From the NCBI GenBank assembly GCA_023409615.1, contig JAEYRF010000133.1:1-27548 (forward strand): DNA of 27,548 bases. Reading direction: 5' to 3'. Both the position numbers and the translations under genes were made by a program. Shown here piece after piece: positions 23,665 through 27,548 of the stretch; positions within the stretch are counted from its first letter, which is position 1, and each line of letters starts with the position of its first letter. The notes beneath the pieces are model-generated. The model saw only the letters and a program-made list of their open reading frames with translations, was not told where the DNA came from and ran no database searches. Source of the stretch: Bacillota bacterium. Lineage in GTDB: Bacteria; Bacillota; Clostridia; Acetivibrionales; DTU013.

Positions 23665-24129
23665 TCAGGTTTCGCTCGAAATATCAAGTTCAATTTTTTC
23701 ACTGTTATCGAGCAACAGAGGGACACATATTGTTTTCATCTTGTTGGGGGTAATCTGCATATTTTCTCCCATCAGAAGCGACGGCGGTGTGATGTCGATG
23801 TTAATCCCCCTGTTGTAAAGGATCGTCGCCGCATTTCCCATAATCATGTTGGCTAATTCAGAAATGGCACTTTTTGAAAGTTCATCAAATTCTGTAACAG
23901 GCATACCCATCATCATGCTGGAAGCTATTTTCATTCCCAGAGTCCGTGCCATGGAGAAAATAGCCTGCCCACGTATTTTTCCGGTCAGACCTACCATAAT
24001 AATTATATCTTCACTCCTGTATGGAGCTGTCTTCAAATAAACTTTTCCAAGCTTTGCATCCAGCGATGCAATTTGCTTGATAACCGTCTGGCTAGCTTCA
24101 ATAAATGGATTTATATATTCTATGTTCAT
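23665..24129 (-). CDS. cheX: CheX-type CheY-phosphate phosphatase
   Basis: Cytoplasmic chemotaxis phosphatase of the CheC/CheX/FliY family, which removes phosphate from CheY-P. The 154-aa product fits CheX, which has a single active helix. The catalytic Glu-x-x-Asn motif is intact as E91 and N94 in AISELANMIMGNAA, and the fold's GKIRGQAIFSM and MGMPVTEFDELS segments precede it. AGAGGTGGG lies ahead of the ATG at suitable spacing. It appears to be a single-gene unit between the spoVA genes and a convergent gene, with its own promoter and terminator. No other chemotaxis genes are in the window, so it may act on CheY or on another receiver encoded elsewhere. Confidence 0.88.
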   Translation of the reverse strand: MNIEYINPFIEASQTVIKQIASLDAKLGKVYLKTAPYRSEDIIIMVGLTGKIRGQAIFSMARTLGMKIASSMMMGMPVTEFDELSKSAISELANMIMGNAATILYNRGINIDITPPSLLMGENMQITPNKMKTICVPLLLDNSEKIELDISSET

Positions 24130-24187
24130 GTAAGTTTACCCACCTCTACTCGAAGGATGTCACATTCTGTATGACTATATCTATTCT

Positions 24188-24216
24188 ATATTAATAGTTA
24201 TAATCCTTCTTTTCAA
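24188..24216 (-). promoter_or_regulatory. Possible promoter of cheX
   Basis: On the minus strand TTGAAA (24216-24211), a 17-bp spacer, then TAATAT (24193-24188), about 60 bp before the cheX ATG. The 145-bp gap to spoVAEA is AT-rich and otherwise shows no feature. Confidence 0.5.
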
Positions 24217-24274
24217 TACATATTTCAATATACATATTACATTTTCTTTACTTATAATCAGAATCTTCCAAGGT

Positions 24275-24826
24275 TTACCTATGTTCAAGAACAATTTTCA
24301 GAGCTTTCGTTGTAATAGGCGAGCCTTTTCTGATATCATCCTGATAATCCATTTTGCCGGGATCACCAATTCCAACGACAAATATCTTTCTTCTGGAATG
24401 CAATATGCTAAGGGTGTCCCCACAAATCTTATCATTATATGTATTATTTCCATACTTATCTACTGCATTTTTTACCACATCTCCGGAATTAGTAACAGAA
24501 AAATTAATTTTTAATCCATTGCAGTCCTTTCCCATGGATGAGACAGCCACAATACCAAGTATATCCAGTTCCTCGCAATTTAGCAAAAACTCCATTGCAG
24601 CTTCTCCCCGCCCCTTCCCCAGAGCACCTTTATCGTCTGCCATAACTATAACAGGATCATTAGCTGCAGTTAATATCTCGCGCAAGATTTCTTCTCCGGT
24701 CAGGAGCGTTGGGTTGCCTGCAGACGAAGAGATACACCTTCCTCCAATATTGGCTGCAGCTATTTCCACAGCTGCCTTAGCAACACTATCTCCGTCCGTA
24801 ACAAGGATTACCTTGCGCTTTCTCAT
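24275..24826 (-). CDS. spoVAEA: Stage V sporulation protein AE (SpoVAEA type)
   Basis: Soluble 183-aa product matching the SpoVAE (SpoVAEA) family: an N-terminal RKVILVTDGD segment, then GGRCISSSAGNPTLLTGEEI, VIVMADDKGALGKGRGE, ILGIVAVSS and a C-terminal VVGIGDPGKMD. It has no membrane segment. It belongs to the forespore spoVA operon, whose products move Ca-dipicolinate into the spore and release it on germination; the exact role of this subunit is less clear. ATG 24826 has GAGGT six bases ahead and lies 9 bp after spoVAEB, so the two are coupled. It is the last gene of the operon here; no spoVAF follows. Confidence 0.92.
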   Translation of the reverse strand: MRKRKVILVTDGDSVAKAAVEIAAANIGGRCISSSAGNPTLLTGEEILREILTAANDPVIVMADDKGALGKGRGEAAMEFLLNCEELDILGIVAVSSMGKDCNGLKINFSVTNSGDVVKNAVDKYGNNTYNDKICGDTLSILHSRRKIFVVGIGDPGKMDYQDDIRKGSPITTKALKIVLEHR

Positions 24827-24835
24827 AAGAGTACC

Positions 24836-25204
24836 TCAGGCTTTTATTTTCGGTTTAAATGCAATGGCAGCCAGATAGCCAAAGAAGATGGCCGCTGCCA
24901 CCCCTGCCGCAGTTGATTTGATCCCACCTGTAAATATACCCAGAAGTCCATATTTGTCAATCTCGCTCATAGTCCCCTTGGCCAGACTGTATCCGAAACC
25001 CGTCAGAGGCACTGTAGCACCTGCTCCACCAATTTCAACAATCTTAGGATAAATCCCGATCCCTGTCAAAAAAACACCCACAGTGACGAACAGTACCAAT
25101 ATTCTTGCAGATGTAAGTTTTGTCTTGTCGATTAATATCTGCCCGATGGCACATATTAGGCCTCCGACCAGAAATGCATTAATATATGTCGTAAAGGATC
25201 CCAC
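24836..25204 (-). CDS. spoVAEB: Stage V sporulation protein AEB (SpoVA membrane protein)
   Basis: Small integral membrane protein (122 aa) of the SpoVAC/SpoVAEB family, with four probable membrane segments. Hallmarks are INAFLVGGLICAIGQILID near the N terminus and the GGAGATVPLTGFGYSLAKG loop. It would form part of the dipicolinic acid channel in the inner spore membrane. It is paralogous to the SpoVAC protein two genes upstream (same AFLVGG/AYLVGG and VP(L/I)TGF motifs). The start is GTG 25204 with GGGAGG eight bases ahead, 5 bp after the spoVAD stop. Confidence 0.95.
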   Translation of the reverse strand: MGSFTTYINAFLVGGLICAIGQILIDKTKLTSARILVLFVTVGVFLTGIGIYPKIVEIGGAGATVPLTGFGYSLAKGTMSEIDKYGLLGIFTGGIKSTAAGVAAAIFFGYLAAIAFKPKIKA

Positions 25205-25209
25205 CTAAA

Positions 25210-26229
25210 TTACCTCCCTATACTATTTTCTATCGCTACTGCATGTGCGATACATGGTATGCTTTCTCCCTGTTGGACGCTTATAGGGCTTAATAGAGCA
25301 CCTGTTGGAACAAAAAGTATTCTATTAAGTTTCCCGTTTTTAAGCCTATCATATAAAAAACCGGCTAGTACCGCAGCTGAGCAGCCGCACCCGCTCCCGC
25401 CGGCATGTACATCCTGGCTTTTATCAAATATCATCATACCGCAATCATTTAGTATGCTTCCGATCCGAATACCATTAGCAGAAAGCAGATCATCAAGTAT
25501 TTCCTTTCCAACGGTGCCAAGATCACCTGTAACAACCATATCATAATAGTCCTGGGCAAGCCCCGTATCTTCAAAGTGGGCAAAGATTGTATCAGCTGCG
25601 GCGGGAGCCATTGCAGCCCCCATATTATTTTGATCTTTGATTCCCATATCCACTATTTTACCTGTGGTAATATGAGTAACAAATGGTCCCGTTCCCTCCA
25701 AAGACAGTAAGACGGCGCCTGCTCCTGTAACTGTCCATTGTGATGTCGGTGCTCTTTGAGATCCAAGCTCCAGAGGAAATCTGAACTGTTTTTCTGCAGA
25801 GCAGAAATGGCTCGAGGTCATGCATACAACATTGGCCGCATATCCTCCATCAATCAGCACAGAGCCCAGACTCATTGATTCTCCCATAGTCGAGCATGCG
25901 CCATATACACCAAAAAACGGCACATTCGATTCCCTTAGTCCAAAATTAGCTGCAATACATTGGTTCAATAGATCTCCGGCAATAATGTAATCCAATCCTC
26001 CGGCAGCAATAGATGCCTTGGTTATGACCTTGGAGAGCGCCTCCCTTATAAACTTGCTTTCAGCCTTTTCCCATGTTTTTTCGCCCCATAGCTCATCATC
26101 TGTTATCTGGTCAAAAAACCCGGACAGTGGCCCCTTTCCTTCCTTCGGCCCGACAATAGATGATGTTGAAGTGATTACAGGTGGATTCTGAAGCCTTATT
26201 GTCTGTTTTCCAACTTTCTTCTCAAGCAT
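25210..26229 (-). CDS. spoVAD: Stage V sporulation protein AD (SpoVAD)
   Basis: Thiolase-fold, dipicolinic-acid-binding component of the SpoVA machinery, attached to the inner spore membrane. The 339-aa product shows GPKEGKGPLSGFFD near the N terminus, the thiolase-like FFGVYGACSTMGESM with C112, HFCSAEKQFRFPLELGSQR, PTSQWTVTGAGA and HAGGSGCGCSA. These are all strongly conserved in SpoVAD. ATG 26229 is preceded by AAGGGGA at seven bases. It follows spoVAC by 18 bp and precedes spoVAEB by 5 bp, the usual SpoVAC-AD-AEB core order. The length is normal and no defects are seen. Confidence 0.97.
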   Translation of the reverse strand: MLEKKVGKQTIRLQNPPVITSTSSIVGPKEGKGPLSGFFDQITDDELWGEKTWEKAESKFIREALSKVITKASIAAGGLDYIIAGDLLNQCIAANFGLRESNVPFFGVYGACSTMGESMSLGSVLIDGGYAANVVCMTSSHFCSAEKQFRFPLELGSQRAPTSQWTVTGAGAVLLSLEGTGPFVTHITTGKIVDMGIKDQNNMGAAMAPAAADTIFAHFEDTGLAQDYYDMVVTGDLGTVGKEILDDLLSANGIRIGSILNDCGMMIFDKSQDVHAGGSGCGCSAAVLAGFLYDRLKNGKLNRILFVPTGALLSPISVQQGESIPCIAHAVAIENSIGR

Positions 26230-26247
26230 AACTGTATCCCCTTTGAT

Positions 26248-26700
26248 TTATTTCAATAGTTTGACGATATAGTAAATGATTCCGACTAATATGGACGCAC
26301 CTGTTCCATACACTAAAACAGGCCCTGCAATTAAAAACATCCTGGCTCCGATACCAAGTACATACCCTTCACTTTTATACTCCATTGCCGGAGAAGCTAT
26401 GGAGTTCGCAAATCCAGTAATCGGAACTATAGAACCGGCACCTGCAAATTTCCCCAAATCGTCATACAGGTTAAGTGCCGTAAAAAACACACCAAGAAAA
26501 ACCATGGTTACAGCTGTCAGTGAAGCTGTAGTCTGTGTATCAAGACCCATGTTCTTAAAAGTATTGGAAAAAAACTGACCAACCACACAAATCAAACCGC
26601 CGACCAGGTATGCTCTGAAAAAGTTTCTTACAAGCTTTGAATCAGGTGATTTTTTATCCACATATTTTCTATATTCGTCCTTTGTCATAACCTGCTGCAA
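26248..26700 (-). CDS. spoVAC: Stage V sporulation protein AC (SpoVAC)
   Basis: Integral membrane protein of 150 aa, the mechanosensitive-type SpoVA channel subunit. A charged N terminus (about 1-28) is followed by FFRAYLVGGLICVVGQFF, a second segment near 60-80, the AGAGSIVPITGFANSIASPA loop and two C-terminal membrane segments ending ILVGIIYYIVKLLK. The start is TTG at 26700, directly after the TGA of the small upstream gene (TGATTG). A strong GGAGGAGG lies seven to ten bases ahead, while the in-frame ATG at 26688 is too far from it. This zero-gap arrangement implies coupled translation with the 56-aa gene. Confidence 0.95.
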   Translation of the reverse strand: MQQVMTKDEYRKYVDKKSPDSKLVRNFFRAYLVGGLICVVGQFFSNTFKNMGLDTQTTASLTAVTMVFLGVFFTALNLYDDLGKFAGAGSIVPITGFANSIASPAMEYKSEGYVLGIGARMFLIAGPVLVYGTGASILVGIIYYIVKLLK

Positions 26701-26871
26701 TCAGGCACCTCCTCCTTCCTTTGCTCCAATCATCCGGCACAAGACAAAAACACCTCTGGATGGCAACTTGTTTCCGTCCTTAGCACTGATAAACAGCCAT
26801 AACAGTATTGCCAGAACAATGACAGAAACAAAAATTAAAAAGGCCTTGTATCTGTCCAGAACAGCCAACAT
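26701..26871 (-). CDS. Small membrane protein (56 aa) between sigF and spoVAC
   Basis: An open frame of 56 codons starts at ATG 26871 with GAGGTG five bases ahead. The product has a short charged start (MLAVLDRYK), one hydrophobic segment (about 10-29, FLIFVSVIVLAILLWLFISA), then a basic tail (KDGNKLPSRG) ending KEGGGA. It therefore looks like a single-pass membrane protein with a cytoplasmic or intermembrane tail. Its stop directly abuts the spoVAC start, and the last codons contain that gene's ribosome site. I do not recognise a family, and it does not resemble SpoVAA or SpoVAB. The ribosome site, coupling and a forespore-type promoter make it likely to be a real sporulation gene, with function unknown. 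Confidence 0.7.
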   Translation of the reverse strand: MLAVLDRYKAFLIFVSVIVLAILLWLFISAKDGNKLPSRGVFVLCRMIGAKEGGGA

Positions 26872-26904
26872 ATAAACACCTCATTTACTAGTTTTCAATT
26901 GTAT

Positions 26905-26934
26905 TATTATTGGAATTGAAATGATGAAGTATGC
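26905..26934 (-). promoter_or_regulatory. Possible sigma-G/sigma-F promoter of the spoVA operon
   Basis: On the minus strand GCATA (26934-26930), an 18-bp spacer, then AATAATA (26911-26905). This fits the forespore pattern GHATR-18-CATNHTA except for the first base of the -10. It lies about 34 bp before the 56-aa gene. An 8-bp palindrome (TTTCAATT/AATTGAAA, 26893-26921) overlaps the -10 region. Confidence 0.45.
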
Positions 26935-26936
26935 AG

Positions 26937-26963
26937 AAAAATTATGCTAAATGAAGTTTAGCA
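26937..26963 (-). terminator. Probable terminator after sigF
   Basis: On the minus strand a perfect 7-bp stem TGCTAAA-CTTCA-TTTAGCA (26963-26945) is followed by TAA and five T (26941-26937). It begins 11 bp past the sigF stop and would separate the sigF transcript from the spoVA genes. The stem is AT-rich, so it may be leaky. Confidence 0.6.
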
Positions 26964-26974
26964 AATAGAGTCGA

Positions 26975-27548
26975 TCAATTTTTATCGATCCGTTCACGTA
27001 TGTCTTCCAGAATCTTCTTTTCAATTCTGGAGACCTGTACTTGCGATATACCAAGCATTTTTGCAATCTGAACCTGTGTTTTCTCCTTAAAATACCGCAG
27101 AATAATGATCTGTTTCTCCCTTGGCCTCAATGTATCCATCACCTGTCTGAGTGCTATCTTGTCAATAATGTCAGTTTCATTATCGTTACAGTCATCATAT
27201 AACTTGTCAATCAATAGCAGCGATGAGTTATCTCCGTCCCCTACAGGGTTAAAAAGAGACTCAGGTGCATGTCCGGCCTCAACTGCCATAACAAGCTCTT
27301 CAACAGGAATATTAAGGCGCTCTGCTATCTCTCCGATAGTGGGTTCCCGACCAAGTTCCTTACTCATAACTTCTTTGGCAATTCTAGCCTTGTTGGAGGC
27401 TTCCTTTAAAGACCGACTCACCTTAATAATGCCGTCATCACGCAAGAAACGCTTGATTTCACCAATAATCATCGGCACAGCATATGTTGAGAACTTCACA
27501 TCAAATGAGATATCGAATTTACTAATGGCTTTAATAAGCCCTATGCAT
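26975..27548 (-). CDS. sigF: RNA polymerase sigma-F factor (5' end beyond window)
   Basis: Forespore sigma factor, also called SpoIIAC, that starts early forespore transcription. The frame stays open to the window edge, so about 190 C-terminal residues are visible of the usual 240 to 255; a GTG at 27499 is not the start. Visible parts are region 2 (GLIKAISKFDISFDVKFS, then TYAVPMIIGEIKRFLRDDG), region 3 (VSRSLKEASNKARIAKEVMS, PTIGEIAERLNIPVEEL) and region 4 (LRPREKQIIILRYFKEKTQ, then the helix-turn-helix LGISQVQVSRIEKKIL). FLRDDG and KVSRSLKE favour sigma-F over sigma-G. The normal partners spoIIAA and spoIIAB would lie beyond the right edge. Placement next to the spoVA genes matches the Bacillus arrangement. 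Confidence 0.95.
   Translation of the reverse strand, partial: CIGLIKAISKFDISFDVKFSTYAVPMIIGEIKRFLRDDGIIKVSRSLKEASNKARIAKEVMSKELGREPTIGEIAERLNIPVEELVMAVEAGHAPESLFNPVGDGDNSSLLLIDKLYDDCNDNETDIIDKIALRQVMDTLRPREKQIIILRYFKEKTQVQIAKMLGISQVQVSRIEKKILEDIRERIDKN

Noticed and set aside
26975..27499. Complete sigma factor starting at GTG 27499
   Set aside because: The frame continues with conserved region 2 residues to the window edge, so the start is outside the window.

Overview
The window looks like chromosomal DNA of an anaerobic, endospore-forming, low-GC Gram-positive bacterium of the class Clostridia. Supporting this are a sigma-F gene (cut by the right edge) followed by spoVA genes, a CheX-type chemotaxis phosphatase, a YesM/YesN-type two-component pair, a hexameric-type glutamate dehydrogenase, AGGAGG-like ribosome sites with several TTG starts, and a glycolytic gene cluster. 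No rRNA, tRNA, transposase, phage gene or CRISPR array was recognised. The genus cannot be fixed from the sequence alone.

Layout. 1-1462: enolase (eno, minus) and its terminator. 1603-1766: four 41-bp tandem hairpin repeats. 1780-7311 (minus): a MacAB-like export operon made of a lipoprotein adaptor, a 949-aa FtsX-type permease and two ATPases. One ATPase carries a C-terminal AbrB-like domain; the other has an apparent one-base frameshift. 7467-10937 (plus): a divergent sensor kinase and AraC-type response regulator. 10937-11033: a GGGGACG-type inverted repeat. 11037-15800 (minus): gpmI, a fused pgk-tpi gene and gap, transcribed gap to pgk-tpi to gpmI. 16083-18656 (minus): trmL, pfkA and a DUF2156 protein. 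19048-20334 (plus): glutamate dehydrogenase behind a consensus promoter and a structured leader. 20428-23634 (plus): a large multidomain protein with a pyruvate phosphate dikinase-type ATP-grasp module and a C-terminal nucleotidyltransferase module. 23665-24129 (minus): cheX. 24275-27548 (minus): sigF (partial), a 56-aa membrane protein, spoVAC, spoVAD, spoVAEB and spoVAEA.

How it works together. Five genes cover six glycolytic activities: pfkA (phosphofructokinase), pgk-tpi (triosephosphate isomerase and phosphoglycerate kinase), gap (GAPDH), gpmI (phosphoglycerate mutase) and eno (enolase). The gap-pgk-tpi-gpmI-eno order common in Clostridia is kept, but the exporter and two-component genes, about 9 kb, sit between gpmI and eno and are bordered by unusual repeats on both sides. 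This suggests a block inserted into an ancestral glycolytic operon. The two-component pair is divergent from the exporter and may control it. The right end is a sporulation locus: sigma-F acts in the forespore, and the SpoVA proteins move dipicolinic acid into the spore.

Most worth a second look are the ATP-grasp/nucleotidyltransferase protein, the PGK-TIM fusion with an A8 slippery run at its junction, the ABC ATPase/AbrB fusion, the covarying 41-bp repeats, and the 56-aa protein between sigF and spoVAC.
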